A stretch of 64,000 nt of DNA from Kiloniellales bacterium (GTDB taxonomy: Bacteria > Pseudomonadota > Alphaproteobacteria > Kiloniellales > JAKSBE01): assembly GCA_030066685.1 (NCBI GenBank), contig JASJBF010000031.1, positions 1 through 64,000 on the forward strand. Reading direction: 5' to 3'. Below the pieces are notes generated by a model. The model did no database searches. It worked only from the letters and a program-made list of their open reading frames with translations, and had not been told where the DNA came from. Below, one piece after another: positions 43,389 to 54,109 of the stretch (the stretch's first letter is position 1; each line of letters starts with the position of its first letter). Position numbers and translations under genes: made by a program.

Positions 43389-43994
43389 TCAGGCGAAGCC
43401 GCCGTTCTGGGCGGCGACCATGCTGTAGAGCATGGGAATCGAAAGCAGGGTATTGGTGCGCGAGAACAGCATCGCGGTGCGCGCCGACTTGGCCTTGGTG
43501 TCGGCGTCGGCCTCGACGATGCCCAGGGCCCGCTTCTGGTTCGGCCAGATGATCATCCAGACGTTGAACCACATGATCGCGCCCAGCCACATGCCGATGC
43601 CGATCGCCGTGCTGGCTCCGCCGTCGGTGGTGCCCAGCAGGATGGCGTCGACGATGTAGCCGTTCATGGCGGCCAGGATCAGACCGGTCACGATGGTGGC
43701 CATGGCACCCCAGCGGAACCACCACAGGGCGGCCGGCGCGATCACCTTGCCGATCGCCGGCTTCTGCTCGTCCGGGATCTTGGGCATGTTGGGGATCTGG
43801 ACGAAGTTGAAGTACCACAGCAGACCGATCCACATCACGCCGCTGAGCACGTGCAGCCAGCGGAACAGGAAGGCGAACCAGGCGTGGTCGAAGGACGGAA
43901 AGCTGACCGTCGCGCCGACCACGACGATGATCACCACCAGCAAGGCGATGCCCGCGAGCACCGTGTTCCGCAGATCGGAGAGAATTGCAGCCAT
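43389..43994 (-). CDS. PuuD-like urate hydroxylase membrane domain protein
   Basis: The 201-residue protein has four or five membrane helices and looks like the N-terminal membrane region of PuuD/DUF989 urate hydroxylases (FRWLHVLSGVMWIGLLWYFNFVQ, ending with a Pro/Lys-rich segment). Classical PuuD proteins also carry a C-terminal cytochrome c domain, which is missing here. The ATG has AGGGGG upstream. It forms a single-gene unit with its own terminator. Role in purine breakdown is only a guess. Confidence 0.75.
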   Translation of the reverse strand: MAAILSDLRNTVLAGIALLVVIIVVVGATVSFPSFDHAWFAFLFRWLHVLSGVMWIGLLWYFNFVQIPNMPKIPDEQKPAIGKVIAPAALWWFRWGAMATIVTGLILAAMNGYIVDAILLGTTDGGASTAIGIGMWLGAIMWFNVWMIIWPNQKRALGIVEADADTKAKSARTAMLFSRTNTLLSIPMLYSMVAAQNGGFA

Positions 43995-44196
43995 TGGAAC
44001 CCCCTAGCTTTGAGTCTTAGCCCAGGACAGCGCCCGCGTGACCTTGAGGCGCCATGGCAAAAGAGCTACGAACTGACAGGTCTCAGAGCCGATTCGGCCC
44101 TGCAACCTCGCCGGGGAAGGTAAGCGTTCCGCTTTGGCTTGCCAAGGGCATCGAAGCGGATAAGACCTTGCGATCCATGGAGAACAGGGATTTGGC

Positions 44197-45063
44197 ATGG
44201 CGGCCGAGGCGGCGATCCGACCCAGCAGCGCGCTCGGGTATTGCGGCGAGGAGCTGCGCCGCTACGACCACGACCGCTATCTGGCCTGTCTCTTCGCGCC
44301 CAGGGCGGCGCGGGCCCATCTCTTCGCGCTCTACGCCTTCAACCTCGAGGTGGCCAAGACCCCGGAAGTGGTCAGCGAGGCCATGCTGGGGCGAATCCGT
44401 CTCCAGTGGTGGCGCGAGGCGATCGAGGGCATCTACGCCGGCAGCCCGCGCCAGCACGAGGTGGTCGAGCCCCTGGCCATTGCGGTCGCCGAGCGCGGCC
44501 TGACGCGCGACCACTTCGAGCGCCTGATCGACGCCCGGGAGGCGGATCTGGAGCCGGCGTCGCCGGGTTCCCTCGCGGCCCTGGAGGCCTATGCCGAGGC
44601 GACCTCCTCGACCCTGGTCTGGCTCGCCCTGGAGGTCCTCGGCGCCCAGGACGAGTCCAGCCGCCGGGCCGGACGGGGCCTAGGGATCGCCTGGGCCTAT
44701 GTGGGTTTGCTGCGGGCGCTGCCCTTCCACGCCGGGCGCCGGCGGCTCTACCTGCCGCAGGACCTCATGGCGCAGGCCGGCCTGGAAGCGACCGAGGTCT
44801 TCGCCGGCCGCTCCCCGCCGGCGTTGCGGGATGTGGTGTCGCGGCTCGCGACGGAGGCCGGCCGCCACCTCGGCGAGGCCCGCAGGCTGCGCCCCAGCTT
44901 GCCCAAGGCCGCCGGCCCGGCGCTGCTGCCCGCCTGTCTGGCCGGGGGCTACCTGCGGATCCTGGCCAGGGCCGGGCACGACCCTTTCGATCCCAGGGTC
45001 CAGTCGCCGCAGCCGGGCCGGGCCTGGCGTCTGCTCTGGGCGGCGCTGACCGGCCGCTACTAG
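44197..45063 (+). CDS. NDUFAF6-like member of the squalene/phytoene synthase family
   Basis: The 288-residue protein has the fold signature RLQWWREAIEGI and the ending LLRALPFHAGRRRLYLPQDLM, but lacks the second Asp-rich motif of true squalene/phytoene synthases (LGIAWAYVGLLRA in place of a DxxxD-type helix). This pattern matches NDUFAF6-type complex I assembly factors, common next to secDF/trmFO in alphaproteobacteria. Terpenoid synthesis is therefore unlikely. Start ATG at 44197 with AGGGAT upstream. Confidence 0.8.
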   Translation: MAAEAAIRPSSALGYCGEELRRYDHDRYLACLFAPRAARAHLFALYAFNLEVAKTPEVVSEAMLGRIRLQWWREAIEGIYAGSPRQHEVVEPLAIAVAERGLTRDHFERLIDAREADLEPASPGSLAALEAYAEATSSTLVWLALEVLGAQDESSRRAGRGLGIAWAYVGLLRALPFHAGRRRLYLPQDLMAQAGLEATEVFAGRSPPALRDVVSRLATEAGRHLGEARRLRPSLPKAAGPALLPACLAGGYLRILARAGHDPFDPRVQSPQPGRAWRLLWAALTGRY

Positions 45064-45144
45064 ACGCCTAGGATCGCTTTTTGTGGTCGTCTGGGCAGGA
45101 CGTGCCGTTGCATCGTGGAGCGGCGCTGACGCCGCCCAGAGGGC

Positions 45145-45168
45145 GAAAAAAAGCGCCCCTATGGGGCG
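45145..45168 (-). terminator. Strong rho-independent terminator after terB
   Basis: On the minus strand CGCCCC-ATA-GGGGCG (45154-45168) is followed by a run of seven T (45146-45152), one base after the stem. It lies about 85 bp after the terB stop and probably ends the trmFO-terB transcript. The wider region 45131-45170 can also fold with outer arms GCCGCCC and GGGCGGC. Confidence 0.85.
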
Positions 45169-45211
45169 GCCCAGATACAACGAACTTAGGAACCACCACA
45201 CGAGAGCACGG

Positions 45212-45246
45212 TTCAGATTTGAAGCCGGTTCGGCTTCGAGTCATCC
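45212..45246. repeat. 35-bp hairpin element, copy B
   Basis: The stem GAAGCCG (45221-45227) and CGGCTTC (45231-45237) is flanked by TTCAGA and GTCATCC as in copy A (11562-11596), 29 of 35 bases alike. It ends 5 bp from the terB stop codon. Confidence 0.65.
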
Positions 45247-45250
45247 GCCT

Positions 45251-45715
45251 CTAGGGATCTTCCCTGCTGGCTCGGATGATCTCGTCGAGGTCGCAGTCTT
45301 CCGGGCTGATGTCGAGCTGCAGGCAGAGCTCGGCGACCTGCTCCTGTTCGCCCTCGGTGAAGACGCCGTCGGCCACGCAGAGGTGGCAGGCAATCCGCAC
45401 TATCAGCCGCGCCGAGGCCGCGTCGCCGGCAAAGGCTTCGACGGCGTCCATCGCCCGCGCGTGGCCCTCTTCGGGCTCGCTCTTCAGGTCTTCGATCACC
45501 TTGTTGAAGTGGTTGATCGCATCGTGCACGTCGAAGGCCCGCAGCTGGCGCAGCTGCTCCAGGATCTGGTCGAGCCGCATGCGCTCGGTGAAGGAGACCT
45601 CGCCGTCGGCATAGGCGACCAGCGCGCTGGTCGCCATGGTCGCCTCCAGGAAGCGACGGTCGCGCTGGCGCGCCGAGCGCTTCTTCAATCCTTCGCGGAG
45701 CAATTCGAGCACCAT
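45251..45715 (-). CDS. TerB-family protein
   Basis: The 154-residue protein has the alpha-helical TerB domain: ALVAYADGEVSFTERMRLDQIL and ACHLCVADGVFTEGEQEQV, each with the acidic loop that may bind metal. TerB-like proteins are widespread outside tellurite operons, and no other ter genes are present. It follows trmFO by 12 bp and shares its terminator. GGAA upstream of the ATG. Confidence 0.85.
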   Translation of the reverse strand: MVLELLREGLKKRSARQRDRRFLEATMATSALVAYADGEVSFTERMRLDQILEQLRQLRAFDVHDAINHFNKVIEDLKSEPEEGHARAMDAVEAFAGDAASARLIVRIACHLCVADGVFTEGEQEQVAELCLQLDISPEDCDLDEIIRASREDP

Positions 45716-45727
45716 GGTGATTGCTTC

Positions 45728-47113
45728 CTATTCGGCGGCCTGGGCCAGGCCGCCCAGCCAGGCCTGAAGATCGGCGAGGGCGCGCCGGCTCATGGCCTGC
45801 TTGCGGGCGCGGCCTTTGGGCTGGCGTCCCTGGCCTTTCGGCAGCGGCGGGAAGAGCCCGAAGTTGACGTTCATCGGCTGGAAGGTCTCGGCCGCGGCGC
45901 CGCCGGTGATATGGCCCAGCAGGGCGCCCAGCGCCGTGGTCTCGGGCGGCGTAGCGATCTCGCGGCCGAGGCGTTCGGCGGCGGCGAAGCGCCCGGTCAG
46001 GAGGCCGATGGCGGCGCTCTCGACGTAGCCCTCGACGCCGGTGATCTGGCCGGCGAAGCGCAGGCGCGGCTCGGCCTCGAGGCGGCAGGTCGCATCGAGC
46101 AGCACCGGCGAGTTGATGAAGGTGTTGCGATGGATGCCGCCCAGGCGCGCGAACTCGGCGTTCTCCAGGCCCGGGATCATGCGGAACACCCGGATCTGCT
46201 CGCCGTACTTCAGCTTGGTCTGGAAGCCGACGATGTTGTAGAGCGTGCCAAGGGCGTTGTCCTGGCGCAGCTGGACCACCGCGTGCGGCTTCTCGGGCCG
46301 GTGCGGGTCGGTCAGGCCGACCGGCTTCATCGGGCCGTAGCGCAGGGTCTCGCGGCCCCGTTCGGCCATGACCTCGATCGGCAGGCAGCCCTCGAAATAG
46401 GGCGTGTCCTTCTCCCAGTCCTTGAATTCGGTCTTCTCGGCGGCGATCAGGGCGTCGAGAAAGGCCTCGTACTGCGCCCGGTCCAGGGGGCAGTTGATGT
46501 AGTCCGCACCGGTCCCGCCCGGGCCCGGCTTGTCGTAGCGCGACTGGAACCAGGCCTTGTCGAAGTCGATGGAGTCCTTGTGGACGATGGGCGCGATGGC
46601 GTCGAAGAAGGCGAGTGCCTCCTCGCCGGTCAGCATCGCGATGGTGTCCGCCAGCGCCGGAGAGGTCAGCGGGCCGGTCGCCAGGATCACCGAGTCCCAG
46701 TCCTCCGGTGGCAGCCCGGCGACCTCCTCGCGGCGGATCTCGACCAGGGGCTCGGCCTCCAGGCGCGCGGTGACGGTCTCGGAGAAGCCGACCCGGTCGA
46801 CCGCCAGTGCGGAGCCGGCCGGGACCTTGTGGGCGTCGCCGGCCGCCAGGATCAGCGAATCGCAGCGCCGCATCTCCTCGTGCAGCAGGCCGACGGCGTT
46901 GCCCTCGGCGTCGTCGGAGCGGAAGGAGTTTGAGCAGACCAGCTCGGCCAGGCCGTCCGTCAGGTGGGCTTCGGTGCCGCGCTGCGGGCGCATCTCGTGC
47001 AGGACCACCGGCACGCCGGCCCGGGCGATCTGCCAGGCGGCCTCGCTGCCGGCCAGTCCGCCGCCTACGACGTGCACCGGCTTGCCGTTCTGATTCAGAC
47101 GCTTGTCGGACAT
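45728..47113 (-). CDS. trmFO: tRNA (uracil-5-)-methyltransferase TrmFO
   Basis: TrmFO makes 5-methyluridine at position 54 using methylenetetrahydrofolate and FAD. Motifs: [18 protein letters not shown] (FAD site), [22 protein letters not shown] and [21 protein letters not shown]. Start at 47113 (GGGAAGA upstream) gives 461 residues; the in-frame upstream extension to 47389 is out of homology and overlaps the divergent lipoprotein gene. It precedes terB on the same strand. Confidence 0.96.
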   Translation of the reverse strand: MSDKRLNQNGKPVHVVGGGLAGSEAAWQIARAGVPVVLHEMRPQRGTEAHLTDGLAELVCSNSFRSDDAEGNAVGLLHEEMRRCDSLILAAGDAHKVPAGSALAVDRVGFSETVTARLEAEPLVEIRREEVAGLPPEDWDSVILATGPLTSPALADTIAMLTGEEALAFFDAIAPIVHKDSIDFDKAWFQSRYDKPGPGGTGADYINCPLDRAQYEAFLDALIAAEKTEFKDWEKDTPYFEGCLPIEVMAERGRETLRYGPMKPVGLTDPHRPEKPHAVVQLRQDNALGTLYNIVGFQTKLKYGEQIRVFRMIPGLENAEFARLGGIHRNTFINSPVLLDATCRLEAEPRLRFAGQITGVEGYVESAAIGLLTGRFAAAERLGREIATPPETTALGALLGHITGGAAAETFQPMNVNFGLFPPLPKGQGRQPKGRARKQAMSRRALADLQAWLGGLAQAAE

Positions 47114-47312
47114 TCTTCCCACCACCACCAACCCGACCGGCGGGGATCCGAACCCGCCCGACCGTCCGTCACTCCGCGCCTTTTGCCCCGACTTGTCAAC
47201 AACAAGGCTGGCGCCCTTGCACGGCCCAGTTGCTGGACTTGGGTTGCAATCTGAAGGAAGATCCCTGCCGAAGGCTGCGCTTCTGGCGGGCGCGGCCAAT
47301 GGGGGGCGATAG

Positions 47313-48038
47313 ATGGCGAACGGCATGCAGGCGTGGCGGCTGGTCTGCGTTCTTGGCCTGGGTTTGGGGCTTTCCGGTTGCTTGTTCAATCACGGCAGCA
47401 ACCTGCCGCGGGCCGAGGCGGCGCTGGCCTACAGCGCCCAGAACCCCTTGCAGCCCGATGACTTCACCCTTTGCCGCGACCACGGCTGTGCGACCGAACG
47501 CAAGGTCAGCCTGACCCCGACGGAATGGGCGGAGATCACCGCGCCGTTGCGTGTGGCGGCGGCGGACGCCCGCTCGGAGCGGGCGCAGGTCGCGCGGTCG
47601 GTCTCTCGCTTCGAGCTCGCGGTCGGCCCCAAGGCGGGCACCGCCGGCGACGTGGGCGGCACCTTGACCGGCTTCGGCGAGGGCGGGCAGCAGGACTGCG
47701 TCGACGAGGCGGTGACCACCACGCGCTTCCTACTCATGTTGGAGAAGGATAGGCTGCTCCGCCACCACGTCGTCAGCACGCCGGTCCATCGGGCCTGGAT
47801 TCCCGGGGAGATCACCCACCTCACCGCGACCGTGGTCGAGCTGGAGGGCGGACGCGGCCGCTACGCCATCGACTCCTGGTTCCACGGCAACGGTCACCTC
47901 GCCGAAGTCGTCGGCATCGAGGCCTGGCTCGAGGGCTGGGAGCCGCCGGTCTGGCGCTTCCGAGCGACCAACGAGCGAAGCGATCTGCAGAAGCTGGCCA
48001 GCGACGGAGACGAGCGCCTCTCCAGCCAATCCAGATAG
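47313..48038 (+). CDS. Uncharacterised lipoprotein with transglutaminase-like Cys-His-Asp pattern
   Basis: A lipobox LSGC23 marks a 241-residue lipoprotein. In the C-terminal half, [11 protein letters not shown] (Cys129), THLTATVVE (His169) and YAIDSWF (Asp187) follow the order and approximate spacing (40 and 18 residues) of LapG-type bacterial transglutaminase-like cysteine proteases. No family was recognised otherwise. It is divergent from trmFO and followed by the cluster of hairpins at 48072-48223. The catalytic reading is inference. Confidence 0.7.
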   Translation: MANGMQAWRLVCVLGLGLGLSGCLFNHGSNLPRAEAALAYSAQNPLQPDDFTLCRDHGCATERKVSLTPTEWAEITAPLRVAAADARSERAQVARSVSRFELAVGPKAGTAGDVGGTLTGFGEGGQQDCVDEAVTTTRFLLMLEKDRLLRHHVVSTPVHRAWIPGEITHLTATVVELEGGRGRYAIDSWFHGNGHLAEVVGIEAWLEGWEPPVWRFRATNERSDLQKLASDGDERLSSQSR

Positions 48039-48071
48039 GCGGCGGGCGGAGAGGGCGTGCGGGCCGTGCCT

Positions 48072-48223
48072 TCAGACTGAAACAGTCTGAGCGGACTTAG
48101 GGCATTGTCCGATCAGATGGAATCGCTTTGCGATCCATCTGGCCGAATGTAATGCCCTTGTTCCAACGTGTTAGCGCACTACTCCCGGCCAGACGCAAAG
48201 GCGTCTGATCGGGAAGTGCGCTA
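48072..48223. repeat. Cluster of three hairpins in convergent intergenic region
   Basis: Hairpin 1 (48072-48090) has a 7-bp stem TCAGACT/AGTCTGA. Hairpin 2 (48100-48157) has outer arms GGGCATT/AATGCCC and an inner near-perfect stem CAGATGGAATCGC/GCGATCCATCTG. Hairpin 3 (48172-48223) has outer arms TAGCGCACT/AGTGCGCTA, a middle CCCG/CGGG and an inner CAGACGC/GCGTCTG. The three lie between the convergent genes at 47313-48038 and 48227-48841. Their complexity exceeds a simple terminator and looks like a mosaic repeat element. Confidence 0.75.
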
Positions 48224-48226
48224 GAG

Positions 48227-48841
48227 TCAGGCTTCGGAAAGGGACAGCGGTTTTTGGTCCGGCTTGTCGACCAGCTCGCCGTCGGTCGACAGGCCGTAGC
48301 GCTCGATGCGATGGGGCGTCGAAGCTTCGAGGCCGAAAACCTCGACCCAGATGTACCGTCCCAGCTCGAAGGCGAGCTCGGGGTCCTGGCCGCAATCGAC
48401 GAAGAGAGCCTCGCGGGCGTGCGAGCTCAGCTTGGGCCGGATGCGCAGGGGCATTCCCCGGTCTCGGCAATAGGCCTCGATCCGGGGTGCGAAATCCCGT
48501 GACCACTTGAGAACCGGGAAGACGAGCTGGATGCCGTAGTCGCCGGGGCCGCGGATGTACTTGTCGAACTCGATGGCCAGCTTCGAGCCCGCCGCCGCGG
48601 GCCGGAGGCGCACCCAGGCGCCGCGGAAGCCGCTCCGAAGCAGGTAGGCGATGGCGGGCGCGGCCTGGGCAAGGTCGTGGTTCTCGGTTTCCCGCGCCCT
48701 GGCCTGTGTCCCGTTCCTTCGTTGTGCCTGTCGGGCGGCTTTCCTGCGCCCCGAATCCAGGAACACAAGGCCGAGGAAGAGCGTGACGATGACTGCGAGC
48801 GCGAACCAAAGATAGCCGGGCAAGGTCTCTGCTGGCGACAT
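48227..48841 (-). CDS. Uncharacterised single-pass membrane protein
   Basis: The 204-residue protein has an N-terminal membrane helix (about residues 9-28, LPGYLWFALAVIVTLFLGLVF), a short Arg-rich stretch and a soluble domain with FDKYIRGPGDYGIQLVFPVLK and ELGRYIWVEVFGLEAS. No family is recognised. It is convergent with the lipoprotein at 47313, separated by the hairpin cluster. Confidence 0.65.
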   Translation of the reverse strand: MSPAETLPGYLWFALAVIVTLFLGLVFLDSGRRKAARQAQRRNGTQARARETENHDLAQAAPAIAYLLRSGFRGAWVRLRPAAAGSKLAIEFDKYIRGPGDYGIQLVFPVLKWSRDFAPRIEAYCRDRGMPLRIRPKLSSHAREALFVDCGQDPELAFELGRYIWVEVFGLEASTPHRIERYGLSTDGELVDKPDQKPLSLSEA

Positions 48842-48936
48842 AATCGAGGTCCCCTGGCCAGGAGCGGACTGCCGTCGAGACCTATCCTATGTCCTCTGGG
48901 TGTAAAGCTTTGGTTAAGCGCGCCGGCAGGCCGGGC

Positions 48937-50184
48937 CTAGCGCTTTGCCTCGCCGGCCAGGGTGAAGACCTCCCGGTCGCCGTCGATGCCCTTGAAGGCG
49001 TGGCGGCCGAGGGAGCGGTGGGGGCGGCCGCAGCGTTCGGCCACCTTGTGGGAGAACACGATCGGCGGGTCGAGGTCGCGGGCCTTGTCCTCGATCCGGG
49101 TCACCAGGTTCACCGCCGGGCCGATGACCGTGAAGTCGAGCCGCGCCGGCGCGCCGATGTTGCCGTACATGACGTCGCCCTTGTGCAGCGCGATGCCGCA
49201 GCGCAGCGGTACCTTGCCCTCTTCCCGGCGCGCCTCGTTGAGACGTTCCAGGCCCTGCAGGGCTTCGAGGCCGGCGTCGATGGCGGCGCAGCAGGCCTTT
49301 TCGGGGCTCAAGCCGTCGGTGATCGGGAAGATCGCCAGGATCGCGTCGCCGATGAACTTCAGGATCTCGCCGCCGTGGGCCTCGATGGGGACGGCCATCT
49401 GCTCGAAGTAGCCGTTCAGCAGCGCGATCAGCTCGTCCCGTGGCAGCCGCTCGGACATCCCGGTGAAGTCGCGCAGGTCGCAGTACCACAGCACGGCGTT
49501 GATCTCCTCGCCGTCACCGCGCTTGATCGTGCCGTTGAGGATCTTGCGCCCGGTGCGCGGCCCGACGTAGGCGTCGAGCAGGCCGCGCGCCGTGCGCAGC
49601 AGATGGCGCAGCTCGAGCACGGCGCCCAGGGCCGGCAGCACGGCGTCGATCAGCGCGATGTCGGCCGCGCCGAAGCCCTGCGGGTTCTTGGTCGAGAAGC
49701 CGATGGCGTTGATCCGGCCGGTGGAGAAGGGCAGGGGGCGTATGGTGTAGTCGTGGTAGCCCTGGGTGCGCAGGTCTTCGAGGATCGGAAACGCCAGCTT
49801 GCCTTCGCCCGGTTCGATTCGAGTGTGGATCGGGGCGCCGCCTTCGTAGATGTGTCGGATCGGGCTCACCATGTAGAGCGGCGAGACCTCGATTCCGTGC
49901 TCGCGGTCCATCTCCTGCGCGCCGCCGGCCTCGCGGTGCCAGAAGATGCCGCTGGTCCGGATCTGGGGGTGAAGCTGCGGCGAGTGGAAGGTCGCCCGGT
50001 CCAAAGGCAGGCCGGCCTCGACCAGGCGCCGACAGAACTGGTCGAAGATCAGGGTCGGCCGAGTGCTGCGCAACCGCTCTTCCAAGAGCCAGTCGACGAT
50101 GGCCCGGCGCGGGGTCTTGGATCCGCAAACGGACTTCTCGCGACGGCCCAGGTCCGGGCCTTCCGCGTCGGGGGCGTCATTCAT
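48937..50184 (-). CDS. Class III adenylate/guanylate cyclase
   Basis: The C-terminal catalytic domain (about residues 230-410) has the cyclase elements: CDLRDFTGMSE (metal Asp), EILKFIGDAILAIFP (metal Asp and Lys), DFTVIGPAVNLVTRIED (Asn/Arg transition-state pair). The N-terminal 220 residues form a sensor-like domain without membrane helices. The 415-residue protein should produce cAMP or cGMP; cAMP is more usual. The ATG at 50184 is chosen; a perfect 16-bp palindrome sits just upstream. It lies after uvrA on the same strand. Confidence 0.9.
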   Translation of the reverse strand: MNDAPDAEGPDLGRREKSVCGSKTPRRAIVDWLLEERLRSTRPTLIFDQFCRRLVEAGLPLDRATFHSPQLHPQIRTSGIFWHREAGGAQEMDREHGIEVSPLYMVSPIRHIYEGGAPIHTRIEPGEGKLAFPILEDLRTQGYHDYTIRPLPFSTGRINAIGFSTKNPQGFGAADIALIDAVLPALGAVLELRHLLRTARGLLDAYVGPRTGRKILNGTIKRGDGEEINAVLWYCDLRDFTGMSERLPRDELIALLNGYFEQMAVPIEAHGGEILKFIGDAILAIFPITDGLSPEKACCAAIDAGLEALQGLERLNEARREEGKVPLRCGIALHKGDVMYGNIGAPARLDFTVIGPAVNLVTRIEDKARDLDPPIVFSHKVAERCGRPHRSLGRHAFKGIDGDREVFTLAGEAKR

Positions 50185-50206
50185 GTGTTCCGCCACGCTT
50201 CGTATG

Positions 50207-50222
50207 GGCACGGTGCCGTGCC
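50207..50222. promoter_or_regulatory. Perfect palindrome upstream of the cyclase gene
   Basis: GGCACGGTGCCGTGCC has 7-bp arms around TG and sits 23 bp before the cyclase ATG. On the plus strand it is followed by TCTTTT, but no plus-strand gene ends there, so an operator is the better guess. Confidence 0.35.
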
Positions 50223-50286
50223 TCTTTTCACCTCCCAATATGGGTGGCCTCGGGCGGACGACCAAACGTCCAAATCGTGCAGAGGC

Positions 50287-53175
<2,889 letters not shown>

Positions 53176-53323
53176 CCTATGAGGTCGTCTTGGTCTTCCC
53201 GGTTGGTCCCACTATGGGCGATTGGCCCGGCAAAATCGAGCCTCCCGGACAGCCAAGCGCCAAGCTCCTGACATAGCTGGAGACTTTTCCGGGGCTTGGC
53301 AAGAGCCGCGCTTGCGTTATCAT

Positions 53324-53338
53324 GTTCACTGTATGTTC
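53324..53338. promoter_or_regulatory. LexA (SOS) box between uvrA and ssb
   Basis: GTTCACTGTATGTTC fits the alphaproteobacterial LexA consensus GTTC-N7-GTTC exactly. It lies in the divergent region between uvrA (starts 53175, minus) and ssb (starts 53474, plus), about 150 bp from each start, and could control both. Confidence 0.8.
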
Positions 53339-53473
53339 TGGGGTGCGACTCGGGCGTTTTGGCTCGTCTTGCAGAACGTTACGCAGGGTCGTTGCCTGTG
53401 GATCGTTGGCCTTTGCGCGATCCGGGTGCGGTCGCTAGAGTCCGCGAAAGAATCGAGGAAGGAGCGCCGAAAC

Positions 53474-53944
53474 ATGGCGGGGAGCGTCAACAAGGTCATT
53501 CTGGTCGGCAACCTGGGGCGGGATCCGGAGATCCGCACGACCAACGACGGCACCAAGGTCGCCAACCTGTCGCTGGCGACCAGCGAGAGCTGGCGCGACC
53601 GCAATAGCGGCGAGCGGCGCGAGCGGACCGAATGGCACCGGGTGGTGATCTTCAACGACCGCTTGGTCGACGTCGTCGAGAAGTACTTGAACAAGGGCTC
53701 CAAGATCTACGTCGAGGGCCAGCTCCAGACCCGCAAGTGGACCGACAGGGACGGCCAGGAGCGCTATACCACAGAGGTCGTGCTGCAGCGCTTCCGCGGC
53801 GAGCTGACCATGCTGGACGGCCGGAGCGGCGGCGGCGGGGGCGACTTCGGCGGCGGCGGTGGTGGCGGCCAGGACTTCGGCGGAGGCGGCGGGGCGCCCT
53901 CCGGCGGCGGCGCCGGCGACCTCGACGACGACATCCCGTTTTAG
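53474..53944 (+). CDS. ssb: Single-stranded DNA-binding protein
   Basis: The OB-fold core ([44 protein letters not shown]) is followed by a Gly-rich linker and the acidic C-terminal tip DDDIPF that recruits repair and replication partners. 156 residues. The ATG at 53474 has GGAG upstream; the in-frame extension to 53222 is not homologous. Shares the intergenic LexA box with uvrA. Confidence 0.97.
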   Translation: MAGSVNKVILVGNLGRDPEIRTTNDGTKVANLSLATSESWRDRNSGERRERTEWHRVVIFNDRLVDVVEKYLNKGSKIYVEGQLQTRKWTDRDGQERYTTEVVLQRFRGELTMLDGRSGGGGGDFGGGGGGGQDFGGGGGAPSGGGAGDLDDDIPF

Positions 53945-53974
53945 CGGGCGCTGAGCACTTGCAACACCCACCAC

Positions 53975-54064
53975 TGTCATTGCCGGACTTGATCCGGCAA
54001 TCCATAGGCTGGCAGCAGGGCGCGGTGGCTGCCATGGATGCCCGGATCAAGTCCGGGCATGACA
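53975..54064. repeat. REP-like double palindrome between ssb and dcd
   Basis: Two 31-base arms (53975-54005 and 54034-54064) are near inverted copies of each other; each arm is itself palindromic around GGACTTGATCC or GGATCAAGTCC. This is the well-known alphaproteobacterial intergenic repeat of the TGCCGGACTTGATCCGGCA type. It probably ends the ssb mRNA. The dcd frame is open through it by chance. Confidence 0.9.
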
Positions 54065-54109
54065 GCGAGGGACTACGGCCCGATCGCTGTCCCTGGGATA
54101 CGCGAGGCC

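Noticed and set aside
44197-45063. Carotenoid or hopanoid biosynthesis gene
   Set aside because: The second Asp-rich motif is missing and no terpenoid genes are near; NDUFAF6-like is the better reading.
45251-45715. Tellurite resistance determinant
   Set aside because: Only a lone TerB domain; no terA, C, D or E genes, and it is paired with trmFO.
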